The position numbers and the translations under genes were made by a program. The notes under the pieces were generated by a model. The model had not been told where the DNA came from. It ran no database searches and was given only the letters and a program-made list of their open reading frames with translations. A stretch of 22,131 bases of DNA from an uncultured Lachnospiraceae bacterium (GTDB lineage Bacteria; Bacillota; Clostridia; Lachnospirales; Lachnospiraceae), in contig CALAEX010000097.1 in NCBI GenBank assembly GCA_937891165.1, forward strand, positions 1 to 22,131, read 5' to 3'. Below, piece by piece: positions 1 to 6,920 of the stretch (the stretch's first letter is position 1; each line of letters begins with the position of its first letter).

Positions 1-1906
1 CTGTACAAGCACCACAACCTTGACATAATGCATTGTTTACACTTGCTACACGGCGTGTTTCACGAACACCATGGTCATTGATTTCCTTAGTTTCATAAGA
101 AATCGCACCATAAGGACATACGTTAGCACAAGTAGAACAACCATTACATAACAATTCGTCTGGTTTTGCTGTACATGGATTTGTCATTAACTTATCCTTT
201 GCTAATAATCCGATTGCCTTTACTGCGGCAGCACCTGCCTGAGCAACCGTTTCAGGAATATCCTTTGGACCTTGACATACACCAGATAAGAATACACCAG
301 CTGTTGGAGATTCTACTGGACGAAGCTTTGGATGTGCTTCTGTTAAGAAGTTATTTGTATCAATACTTGCAGTAAGCATAGTAGCAATCTTTCTTACAGA
401 TGGGTCTGGTTCAATTGCTGTTGCAAGAACTACCATATCTGCTTCTTTTAAAATCTGCTTATTATCTAATAAGTCAGAACCTTGTACTAATAACTTACCA
501 TTTGGCAAAGGAATAACCTTACCAACTTGACCCTTAATGTAATTTACGCCATATTCTTCTACAGCACGTCTATAGAATTCATCAAAGTTCTTACCAGGAG
601 TACGAACATCAATGTAGAATACAGTTACATTTACATCTGGATACTTATCACGGATTAACATTGCATGTTTTGCAGTATACATACAACAAATCTTAGAACA
701 ATAGCTCTTACCTCTGTTGTCTGCACAACGGCTACCAACACACTGAATGAATACCATTTCCTTTGGATGCTTTCCATCGGAAAGACGCTCTAAATGACCC
801 TTTGTAGGACCAGCAGCGTTCATAATACGTTCTAATTCTAAGGAAGTAATAACATCCTTGCTCTGATTATAAGCGTATTCATCATAGTTATCTAATTTAA
901 TTGTATCAAAACCAGTAGCAACAACAATTGCACCATATTTCTGTGTTACAATTTCGTCTACCTGAGTATAATCAATAGCTCCTGCCTGACATACCTTTTC
1001 ACAAACACCACACTTGCCAGTCTTAAACTTGATACAAGCTTCTCTATCAATTACTGGTACGTTTGGAATTGCTTGTGCAAATGGAGTATAAATAGCACTT
1101 CTTGTATTTAAGCCACGGTTAAATTCGCTTGGAGCTTTCTTAGAAGGACATTTTTCCTGACAAACGCCACAACCTGTACATTTGTTAGAATCTACGCTTC
1201 TTGCTTTCTTACGAATATCTACTGTAAAATCACCTACGAAACCAGAAACTTTTTCTACTTCACTATATGTATAAATTGTAATCTTTTCATGAGCAGCAGC
1301 TTCTACCATCTTTGGTGTTAAAATACAAGCAGAACAGTCAAGTGTTGGGAATGTCTTATCTAACTGGGACATTCTACCACCAATACTTGGTGTCTTTTCT
1401 ACAATATCTACTTCATAACCAGCATCTGCAATATCAATTGCTGTCTGGATACCTGCAATACCACCACCAATAACTAAAGCACGTTTTGTTACTCTGCTTT
1501 CGCCTGGCTTTAATGGTGCATTTAAGTTTACTTTTGCAATTGCTGCTCTTGCAAGAATAACTGCCTTCTTTGTTGCTTCTTCCATGTCCTTATGAATCCA
1601 AGAACAATGTTCACGAATGTTTGCAATTTCTACCATGTATGGATTTAATCCAGCACGCTGTGCAGCAGTACGGAATGTAGTTTCATGCATACGTGGGGAA
1701 CAAGAACAAACAACAATTCCTGTTAAATTCTTTTCTTTGATTGCTGCTGCAATCTTTGCCTGTCCTGCTTCAGAACACATATACTGGTAGTCTTCTGCAT
1801 GAACAACGCCTGGCTCCATCAATGCCATTTCTACTACTTTTTTTACGTCTACCGTAGCAGCAATATTGCTACCACAATGGCAGACAAATACTCCTATTCT
1901 CTGCAT
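1..1906 (-). CDS. hdrA: CoB-CoM heterodisulfide reductase-like subunit A (HdrA), 3' end missing
   Basis: This reading frame stays open to the left edge and encodes 635 residues. It starts MQRIGVFVCHCGSNIA, the usual HdrA N-terminus. An FAD-binding GGGIAG motif lies near residues 146-151 and a CSACILTPKM cysteine motif near 190. Ferredoxin-type clusters follow: CTGCGVCQEKCP near 241, a second cysteine group near 290-306, and CNGCSTCANVCP near 586. A CVGSR...YCSKICC segment sits between them. A last cluster (CQGCGAC) is cut by the window edge, so only a short tail may be missing. The start is fixed by GGAGGTAAGTCATG, whose ribosome site lies inside the end of hdrC, 3 bases upstream. HdrA carries the flavin that splits electrons in flavin-based electron bifurcation. 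Nothing in the window identifies the electron-donor partner (MvhD, Flox, MetFV or formate dehydrogenase); it may lie past the left edge. Confidence 0.93.
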   Translation of the reverse strand, partial: MQRIGVFVCHCGSNIAATVDVKKVVEMALMEPGVVHAEDYQYMCSEAGQAKIAAAIKEKNLTGIVVCSCSPRMHETTFRTAAQRAGLNPYMVEIANIREHCSWIHKDMEEATKKAVILARAAIAKVNLNAPLKPGESRVTKRALVIGGGIAGIQTAIDIADAGYEVDIVEKTPSIGGRMSQLDKTFPTLDCSACILTPKMVEAAAHEKITIYTYSEVEKVSGFVGDFTVDIRKKARSVDSNKCTGCGVCQEKCPSKKAPSEFNRGLNTRSAIYTPFAQAIPNVPVIDREACIKFKTGKCGVCEKVCQAGAIDYTQVDEIVTQKYGAIVVATGFDTIKLDNYDEYAYNQSKDVITSLELERIMNAAGPTKGHLERLSDGKHPKEMVFIQCVGSRCADNRGKSYCSKICCMYTAKHAMLIRDKYPDVNVTVFYIDVRTPGKNFDEFYRRAVEEYGVNYIKGQVGKVIPLPNGKLLVQGSDLLDNKQILKEADMVVLATAIEPDPSVRKIATMLTASIDTNNFLTEAHPKLRPVESPTAGVFLSGVCQGPKDIPETVAQAGAAAVKAIGLLAKDKLMTNPCTAKPDELLCNGCSTCANVCPYGAISYETKEINDHGVRETRRVASVNNALCQGCGACT

Positions 1907-1909
1907 GAC

Positions 1910-2299
1910 TTACCTCCTGTATCTTCTGAATGCACTAACTAATAACTGCTGTGGAAGTTCTGGGTCTAATAATTCTGGAACTTCATCTGGAGATAAATAA
2001 GTCTGTCCCTTTTCACGAACCACAAGCTGTCTAGCTGCGTCAATTAACTTGCCTGGTTTTACATCTCTTGGACAACGCTCTACACAAGCAAAGCAAGAAA
2101 GACATTTCCAAAGAGACTTAGAATTTACCAATGCTTCAATATCTTCATTCAAAACATAAGATACAAACTGATGTGGTTTGATATCCATTTCATTAAAAGA
2201 TGGACAGGAAGCAGAACATTTTCCGCACTTCATGCACTTTAACGGATTCACGCCGCTGATTTCTTTGATTTGTTCAGCCTTATTGATTGCGTTACTCAT
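1910..2299 (-). CDS. hdrC: CoB-CoM heterodisulfide reductase-like subunit C (HdrC)
   Basis: A 129-residue soluble iron-sulfur protein with two classical [4Fe-4S] motifs: C22-x2-C25-x2-C28-x3-C32-P and C66-x2-C69-x2-C72-x3-C76-P. This is the typical HdrC layout. The subunit is expected to pass electrons between the HdrA flavin and the HdrB catalytic clusters. The ATG overlaps the hdrB stop by one base (TAATG), so translation is probably coupled. hdrA follows after 3 bases. There are no membrane segments, so this is the cytoplasmic HdrABC type and not the membrane HdrDE type. Confidence 0.93.
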   Translation of the reverse strand: MSNAINKAEQIKEISGVNPLKCMKCGKCSASCPSFNEMDIKPHQFVSYVLNEDIEALVNSKSLWKCLSCFACVERCPRDVKPGKLIDAARQLVVREKGQTYLSPDEVPELLDPELPQQLLVSAFRRYRR

Positions 2300-3093
2300 T
2301 ATTTCGCTACCTCCTCTTTTACTCCAAGAGCTTCTGCTAACAATTCTGTAAAGTAATATACAGGAAGTTTGTTTTCTGTACTCTTGTTTAAGTTATACAT
2401 ACAAAGTGGACATGCAGTAATTAACATTTCTGCTCCAAAACCTTCTGCACTCTCCACAATCTTGTCACACATATTCTTTGCCATGTCTTTTTCCTTTAAG
2501 GAAATATAACCGCCACAGCATTCATTACGGTATGGATACACTACTGGAGTTGCTCCAATCGCACGAATAAAGTCTTCGATAATGGTTGGATTTTCTGGAT
2601 TGTCAAATCCAAGAATCTTACCAGGACGAAGAAGTAAACAGCCATAATAAGCACCAATCTTCTTGCCTGTCAATGGGTTTACCACTTTCTTCTTCAATTC
2701 ATCAAAACCAACTTTGTCACGAAGCACTTCTAAGAAATGTAATACTTCAGTTTCACCTGCATAAGGCTCACTTAACTGCATATAATTGTTTGCTCTAGTA
2801 CGAATGTCTTCTACATTCTTCATATCATCATTCACACGCTTAATGACATGATGACAAGCAGAACACAACGTTACTAGTGACTGACCTTTTTCCTTCGCCT
2901 CATTTAAAGCACGAACAGAAGAAAGCTTTGTAGCAATTTCATCACTGCCCAACGGATATACCCCACCACAGCACTGCCAGTTTTCAACTTCTTCCAGTTC
3001 AAATCCCAGTGCCTTTGCAGAAGCTCTAGCATAATCATCTAGATTCTTTGCCTTTGTTCTCAGGGTACACCCTGGATAATAAGTGTACTTCAT
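2299..3093 (-). CDS. hdrB: CoB-CoM heterodisulfide reductase-like subunit B (HdrB)
   Basis: A 264-residue protein with two CCG domains, the hallmark of HdrB. The first has C9, C41-C42-G-G, C77 and C80; the second has C152, C192-C193-G-G, C228 and C231. In methanogen HdrB these cysteines hold two noncubane [4Fe-4S] clusters that reduce a disulfide. The natural acceptor here is unknown because clostridia do not make CoM-CoB. It is the first gene of the hdrB-hdrC-hdrA operon, with ribosome site GGAG 8 bases before ATG. Its 5' leader of about 125 bases contains inverted repeats described separately. Confidence 0.93.
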   Translation of the reverse strand: MKYTYYPGCTLRTKAKNLDDYARASAKALGFELEEVENWQCCGGVYPLGSDEIATKLSSVRALNEAKEKGQSLVTLCSACHHVIKRVNDDMKNVEDIRTRANNYMQLSEPYAGETEVLHFLEVLRDKVGFDELKKKVVNPLTGKKIGAYYGCLLLRPGKILGFDNPENPTIIEDFIRAIGATPVVYPYRNECCGGYISLKEKDMAKNMCDKIVESAEGFGAEMLITACPLCMYNLNKSTENKLPVYYFTELLAEALGVKEEVAK

Positions 3094-3104
3094 AGTATCT
3101 TCTC

Positions 3105-3165
3105 CGTTACTGAAATCTTATAAAATAAGAGTCCTTTCAGTGATTCACTTATAATACCAGTAACG
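3105..3165 (-). repeat. Inverted repeat in the hdrB 5' leader
   Basis: On the minus strand CGTTACTG (3158-3165) is matched by CAGTAACG (3105-3112), an 8-bp perfect stem enclosing about 45 bases. The 3' arm runs directly into the hdrB ribosome site (CAGTAACGGAG), so pairing would partly hide it. A second pair, AGTTTAGC and GCTAAACT, lies at 3257-3264 and 3205-3212 and brackets the promoter. A regulatory role is inference; both stems are short. Confidence 0.35.
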
Positions 3166-3220
3166 CTCTCCTTTCTTTATTGATTGCCTGATTCAAATTG
3201 TAACAGTTTAGCCACTATCA

Positions 3221-3238
3221 AATGTAATTATTTCACAA
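3221..3238 (-). promoter_or_regulatory. Rex-like operator over the hdr -10 element
   Basis: The minus strand reads TTGTGAAATAATTACATT. The left half matches the Rex consensus (TTGTGAA/TTGTTAA, then the mirrored half) very well; the right half (TACATT instead of CACAA/AACAA) is weak. It covers the predicted -10, where binding would repress. Rex senses the NADH/NAD ratio and commonly controls fermentation genes in Firmicutes. No rex gene is in the window. Confidence 0.35.
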
Positions 3239-3255
3239 TCTACTGCACCTAACAA
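3227..3255 (-). promoter_or_regulatory. Predicted promoter of the hdrBCA operon
   Basis: On the minus strand: -35 TTGTTA (3250-3255), 17-base spacer, -10 AATAAT (3227-3232). The -10 is preceded by TGA, giving an extended TG-N element. The start would be near 3220, leaving a leader of about 125 bases before hdrB. No convincing terminator follows the upstream dehydrogenase gene, so read-through from it is also possible. Confidence 0.5.
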
Positions 3256-3275
3256 AGCTAAACTATTACTTTATA

Positions 3276-4208
3276 TTATAACTCTACTTGTGCAATAATT
3301 GCCTTTAATGTATCAGCACTTGCTTTTAATTTTGCAACTTCTTCGTCTGTTAATTTTACAGGAATCTTACCTTGTGCACCATTTGGTCCAACCAAACATA
3401 ATGTACTTAAACATACATCTTCGATACCATATTCCCCATGCATCATAGTAGAAATAGTTGCAACGGAATTAGAAGAAGCAAGTAATAAGCTACAAATCTT
3501 ACATACAGACATAGAAACTGCATAGAAGGTTGCACCTTTCTTTGCAATAATCTTTCCACCAGACTTCTGAACATATTCTAATAAGGCATCCTTGTCAATT
3601 GGTTCATAACCCATAGGTGCTGCATAATCGTCAATTGGCATTGCAGAAATTTCTGCACAGCTCCAAGGAATAAAGGAAGTATCACCATGCTCACCAAATA
3701 CATATGCATGTACATTCTTCTGTGCAATATTGAAGTGTTCGGAAATACCACAACGAAGTCTTGCAGTATCAAGAATTGTACCAGAACCGATAATCTGATT
3801 TTCTGGAAGTCCAGAAAGCTTAGTAAATACATAAGTCATAATATCCACTGGATTACTTACGATAATATAAAGGGCATTTGGAGCTGCCTTTACAATTTCT
3901 GGTGTAATAGACTTCATGATATTTACATTAGTCTGAGTTAACTCTAATCTAGACTGTCCCGGCTTACGACCAATACCAGAAGTAATGATAACAATGTGGG
4001 AATCTTTTGCATCTTCATAATCTCCAGCAACAATAGAAATAGGATCTCTAAAGCAAGTACCTTGGATAATATCCAAAACTTCACCCTCCGCTTTTCCTTT
4101 GTTCACATCAATCATGACAATTTCGGATGCAATATCATCCTGGGCTAACGTATACGCAATCGTTGACCCTACATTACCTGCTCCAATAACCGTGATTTTT
4201 CTGCTCAT
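3276..4208 (-). CDS. Lactate/malate dehydrogenase family protein, probably malate dehydrogenase
   Basis: A 310-residue NAD-dependent 2-hydroxyacid dehydrogenase. The Rossmann motif GAGNVG is at residues 9-14, with D34 for the NAD ribose. Catalytic residues are all present: R87 (family R109), D147 (D168), R150 (R171) and H174 in GEHGD (H195). The mobile loop reads SGIGRKPGQSR. R81 falls at family position 102, which is glutamine in lactate dehydrogenases and arginine in malate dehydrogenases, so oxaloacetate/malate is the favoured substrate. Many databases would label it L-lactate dehydrogenase. The start is set by AAGGAGTACAAAATG; an upstream in-frame start would add 33 untypical residues. 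It is monocistronic or reads on into hdrB, with its own promoter and a Rex-like site in the leader. Confidence 0.85.
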   Translation of the reverse strand: MSRKITVIGAGNVGSTIAYTLAQDDIASEIVMIDVNKGKAEGEVLDIIQGTCFRDPISIVAGDYEDAKDSHIVIITSGIGRKPGQSRLELTQTNVNIMKSITPEIVKAAPNALYIIVSNPVDIMTYVFTKLSGLPENQIIGSGTILDTARLRCGISEHFNIAQKNVHAYVFGEHGDTSFIPWSCAEISAMPIDDYAAPMGYEPIDKDALLEYVQKSGGKIIAKKGATFYAVSMSVCKICSLLLASSNSVATISTMMHGEYGIEDVCLSTLCLVGPNGAQGKIPVKLTDEEVAKLKASADTLKAIIAQVEL

Positions 4209-4237
4209 TTTGTACTCCTTTCTTGTTGAAAACTTAT

Positions 4238-4255
4238 TTGTCTTTTTTTTAACAA
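4238..4255 (-). promoter_or_regulatory. Rex-like operator in the dehydrogenase leader
   Basis: The minus strand reads TTGTTAAAAAAAAGACAA, against the Rex consensus TTGTTAA-N4-TTAACAA: the left half and the final ACAA match, with three mismatches in between. It lies about 40-55 bases downstream of the -10, inside a wider imperfect palindrome with AAAACTT/AAGTTTT arms. Binding there would act as a roadblock. A poly-A core makes chance similarity easier, so confidence is limited. Confidence 0.35.
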
Positions 4256-4295
4256 AGTTTTTGTAAAAAATTTTGGCATTACTATACCTCGAGTT

Positions 4296-4324
4296 ATCGT
4301 ACCACATTTTTCGCCGTTTATCAA
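4296..4324 (-). promoter_or_regulatory. Predicted promoter of the malate/lactate dehydrogenase gene
   Basis: Minus strand: -35 TTGATA (4319-4324), 17-base spacer, -10 TACGAT (4296-4301), with TGG just before the -10. The transcript would start near 4289, giving a leader of about 80 bases. The rest of the 4209-4537 gap holds the Rex-like site and the divergent promoter of the plus-strand gene; nothing else is apparent. Confidence 0.6.
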
Positions 4325-4474
4325 CATTTTTTTATGCTATAATCTATTTTACCACGAATCTTACATTTAGGAAACAACATTTTGAAAAAAACTTACTTTT
4401 TTATTTATTATACCTCCTCTATAAAAATATTTTGAAAATAACAAGAAATAATCATAAACTATGGAACAAAATAC

Positions 4475-4503
4475 TTGAATCCACTATCATTTTGTGTTAT
4501 ATT
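4475..4503 (+). promoter_or_regulatory. Predicted sigma-A promoter of the orphan gene
   Basis: -35 TTGAAT (4475-4480), 17-base spacer, -10 TATATT (4498-4503), with a start expected near 4510. The ribosome site AAAAGGAGAA (4521-4530) lies 7 bases before the ATG at 4538. Confidence 0.65.
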
Positions 4504-4537
4504 TAAACTAATTAATTACGAAAAGGAGAATAACACT

Positions 4538-5608
4538 ATGGCTACTAAAAATAATGGTAACGAACTCAACTACCGTATTCCTACAGCTAATGATTTGGAT
4601 AATGCTGCTGTTGTAAAATACCTCAAACAAATTATTTCTGATAAGGCTATCTACGGATTAGGCAGAGTATGTAATTATCCTGCTTGCGGATATGACTACG
4701 CATTGGAATACAAATTTAACCACAAGTTGGTTGATGCCATTGCTGCATATGTTGAAGCAAATGGTTCTAATTCAGAAATTTCTAAATCACTTGACGAAGT
4801 ATATAAACTCTATACAAGCAAAAAGTGTCTCAGTGTATTTCCTATTGTAAAAGCTTATGCAAGAGCAAAAAGCCAAGAACTTCCAAATGTTTATATTGAC
4901 AAACCTTTACAAGAAGAGCTTGTAGAACATATTATCAGAAGAAGTAATTTAATTGATTACCAGATGGACTCCTTGGGAACTCTTTTATTATCTATCAGCA
5001 AAGATTTATGGGACGATATTCCTTGGATGCCTAGAAGTCTTTACGATTGCTTATTCCATACATATATTAAATACCTTCATGAAATCGTACAAGAATACAT
5101 TAAATACAGTCCTGTAGGTACTGCTAAAATGATTACTGTTCCTGCCCTTATGCAATGTTTCTACCTTTATATGGGTGTTTATGGAAATCAAGACTTATTT
5201 GACTTACGTACTACTTTGGCTAACCTTACTTATGACGAACAGGTTATTGACTACTATAGAACTTATATCAATGATAGCAACTATATCTTACTTTTGGAAA
5301 ACTTCAAGAACGCTAACAGTATCAAAGAATTTAAGACTTCTTTAATCAACGCTTATCCAAATCTCACAGAAAAGGATAACGTACCAAACATCGAAGATAA
5401 TCTGATTCCTGCTCTTATGATATTCATGGTAAACAATAAGTCTTTATTCCGCAAAGGTACAACCGCTTATGAATACTTACATTTAGGTCTTGAAAAAGTT
5501 AAGTATATTTTCGTTGATACTATGACTGATAGAAGATATAACTACTTACCTGCTGGTGCTTACAAAGATTTAATTGACTTTGCAAGAAATTACTATGAAA
5601 GATTCTAA
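4538..5608 (+). CDS. Uncharacterised tyrosine-rich protein
   Basis: A 356-residue protein I do not recognise. The start is chosen at MATKNNGNELNY because a strong AAAAGGAGAA lies 7 bases upstream; an in-frame ATG at 4475 lies inside the -35 box of the predicted promoter. The protein has no signal peptide, no membrane segment and no evident nucleotide-binding or metal motif. About 35 of 356 residues are tyrosine, spread along the chain, with helical Leu/Ile-rich stretches. It has a few scattered cysteines (including C-N-Y-P-A-C near residue 46). Predicted as an all-helical soluble protein, function unknown. It is a single-gene unit between its own promoter and a strong bidirectional terminator, divergent from the dehydrogenase gene. 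The good promoter and ribosome site suggest it is expressed. Confidence 0.85.
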   Translation: MATKNNGNELNYRIPTANDLDNAAVVKYLKQIISDKAIYGLGRVCNYPACGYDYALEYKFNHKLVDAIAAYVEANGSNSEISKSLDEVYKLYTSKKCLSVFPIVKAYARAKSQELPNVYIDKPLQEELVEHIIRRSNLIDYQMDSLGTLLLSISKDLWDDIPWMPRSLYDCLFHTYIKYLHEIVQEYIKYSPVGTAKMITVPALMQCFYLYMGVYGNQDLFDLRTTLANLTYDEQVIDYYRTYINDSNYILLLENFKNANSIKEFKTSLINAYPNLTEKDNVPNIEDNLIPALMIFMVNNKSLFRKGTTAYEYLHLGLEKVKYIFVDTMTDRRYNYLPAGAYKDLIDFARNYYERF

Positions 5609-5634
5609 TTTGCAATTACATAAAAAATAAAAGG

Positions 5635-5687
5635 AAAAGGTGCAGATGCATTTCTAATTCAGAAATATATCTACACCTTTTATTTTA
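5635..5687. terminator. Bidirectional rho-independent terminator
   Basis: The stem is built from AAAAGGTG-AGAT-ATTTCT and its mirror AGAAAT-TCT-CACCTTTT, with an A-rich 5' flank and a T-rich 3' flank. It serves the orphan gene on plus and the end of the long minus-strand asr/nar operon, whose last stop codon overlaps its right edge. Confidence 0.8.
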
Positions 5688-6134
5688 TTCTATTACTATT
5701 TTTACTACATTGGATACACTCCGTTTGCTATTGGTATCTCCAAATACTACCAAACGAAGTGTTTTATCCTCTTCCACAATCAAAAACACCTTAGCATCTT
5801 TTTCTACTTCCTCTGCTAAAACCTCTGCATGATAAGAATCATCAGAAAATATAATTACTTTTGTATAACTGTGTATTTTTTGCTGTTCTAAAACATCTTT
5901 TAATGAAATCCCAGGAGCATTTACTGTTAACTCCTCTCCTTTTCCATTCATACGAATTCCCGTTACCTGTTCATAATCAAATTTTGAAATATCTACAGTA
6001 ACCGATGTATCCCCTGTTGATATTAAGAGAGTTCCTTGTGCAATAGTTTCCCAAGTAGTTAGATGAATGAAAGCAACAACTATAGTAAAACTCACTAATA
6101 AAATGATAAAAATTCTAACTTTATGTGTTTTCAT
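5685..6134 (-). CDS. Exported small protein resembling a molybdopterin-oxidoreductase (sulfite-oxidase fold) domain
   Basis: A 149-residue protein. An uncleaved signal anchor or signal peptide covers residues about 7-28 (Lys/Arg then a hydrophobic run), so the rest lies outside the membrane. The body has GISLKDVLEQQ and a strand-rich segment with DDSYHAEV and LVVFGD, which resembles fragments of the oxidoreductase molybdopterin-binding (SUOX) fold. It is far shorter than a full sulfite oxidase and I see no convincing cofactor-ligand cysteine, so it may be a degenerate or ligand-binding version. The ATG at 6134 follows GAGGA; a TTG six bases earlier is less likely. Last gene of the asr/nar operon, 34 bases after the ECF gene. 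Assignment rests on weak similarity plus its Mo-related neighbours. Confidence 0.6.
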   Translation of the reverse strand: MKTHKVRIFIILLVSFTIVVAFIHLTTWETIAQGTLLISTGDTSVTVDISKFDYEQVTGIRMNGKGEELTVNAPGISLKDVLEQQKIHSYTKVIIFSDDSYHAEVLAEEVEKDAKVFLIVEEDKTLRLVVFGDTNSKRSVSNVVKIVIE

Positions 6135-6168
6135 AATCAATCCTCACTTATTTCTTCTATACTTTAGT

Positions 6169-6738
6169 TTAAAGCAAAACCTTGTTAAGCCGTCCTGCGA
6201 TTGCTACTCCAAGAAATCCATAAATAGTCCCACTCGTAGCCGAAACACATAAATACAACCATAAGACCGGACCTCTAAGAGAAAATACAATCATGTTAGC
6301 AACTATGGATGCCATCACTGCTGCCAAAGCATTAGCAAACACCATGCGTTCTGTTCGATTAAAACAAAACCGATTGCTAAAACAATAAATTAAGTCAATC
6401 GCCATTCCTGGGACAATGTATCCTATGGGAGATAACAGTCCCATACTGCCAATTCTACCAAGACACAATGCTAAAAATCCCTGCACAATTCCCATTAAAA
6501 TTCCACAATGTTTCACTAAACGACTAGGTTTTTGATTTTGCCTTTCAGACGAATTCTCCCATACAATTTCTGTTGCAATAATCAAAAACATAATGGAAAA
6601 ACCAGTACTGATACCTCCAGGAATGTGCAATGATTCCGTAATTACATTAGCTAAAGGATTAATTAATTTTTTAGTAAATAAACCAAGAGCACAACATAAA
6701 GCCATAAAATTTAATTTTGATAATCTCGATTGTTTCAT
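6169..6738 (-). CDS. ECF-type transporter S-component (substrate-binding membrane subunit)
   Basis: A 189-residue hydrophobic protein with about five or six membrane segments. Its N-terminus (LNFMALCCALGLFTKKL) resembles ECF S-components, which bind a vitamin or metal and dock on a shared EcfT-EcfA-EcfA' energising module. No such module is in the window, so it would be supplied from elsewhere. The start is ATG at 6738, 7 bases after AAGGAG; a longer TTG start would lie inside this ribosome site. The substrate is not readable from sequence. Its place between mobA and a molybdopterin-domain-like protein suggests a pterin, Mo/W-cofactor or other cofactor-related substrate (inference). A structured leader precedes it. 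Confidence 0.7.
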   Translation of the reverse strand: MKQSRLSKLNFMALCCALGLFTKKLINPLANVITESLHIPGGISTGFSIMFLIIATEIVWENSSERQNQKPSRLVKHCGILMGIVQGFLALCLGRIGSMGLLSPIGYIVPGMAIDLIYCFSNRFCFNRTERMVFANALAAVMASIVANMIVFSLRGPVLWLYLCVSATSGTIYGFLGVAIAGRLNKVLL

Positions 6739-6755
6739 ATACGAACTCCTTCTCA

Positions 6756-6890
6756 ATAAAGCATTCCATTAATAGAATGCATGGAAAGCATACCCGTTTC
6801 CCGATATACTCCGGTGGCTAACATTCCACGGTCGAGCCCCATGCGTATTCTAAATTTTCACGTTTAGGCGGTCACGACTCGAAATTCGAT
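6756..6890 (-). promoter_or_regulatory. Structured RNA leader upstream of the ECF gene, riboswitch candidate
   Basis: The only long gap inside the operon (164 bases) is unusually G/C-rich for an intergenic region here. On the minus strand, in order: CTAAA/TTTAG hairpin enclosed by GTCG/CGAC, then GTGG/CCAC around an 8-base loop, then CGGGAAACGGG with a possible GGAAA/TTTCC pairing. It ends in GCATTCTA-TTAA-TGGAATGC, an 8-bp hairpin followed by TTTATT, 10 bases before the AAGGAG. The last hairpin can compete with an AUGC/GCAU pairing upstream, as expected of an on/off switch. A weak -10 (TATAAG, 6895-6900) would start RNA just 5' of it. I could not match it to a known class. Confidence 0.5.
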
Positions 6891-6920
6891 ACTTCTTATA
6901 CTTTATTTCCTTTACAGTTA

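Noticed and set aside
4209..4307. Longer start for the dehydrogenase adding 33 residues
   Set aside because: The extension covers the leader and promoter and is untypical; AAGGAG precedes the internal ATG that begins MSRKITVIGAGNVG.
6739..6756. TTG start giving the ECF protein six extra residues
   Set aside because: The TTG lies inside the AAGGAG ribosome site region that properly serves the ATG at 6738.
6757..6890. ZTP or cobalamin riboswitch
   Set aside because: Short resemblances (GTCGTGAC, CGTGGAAT..CCAC, GGGAAAC) occur, but the ZTP 3' element CCGCCTGGGC and the cobalamin GCCACTG/B12-box order are absent.
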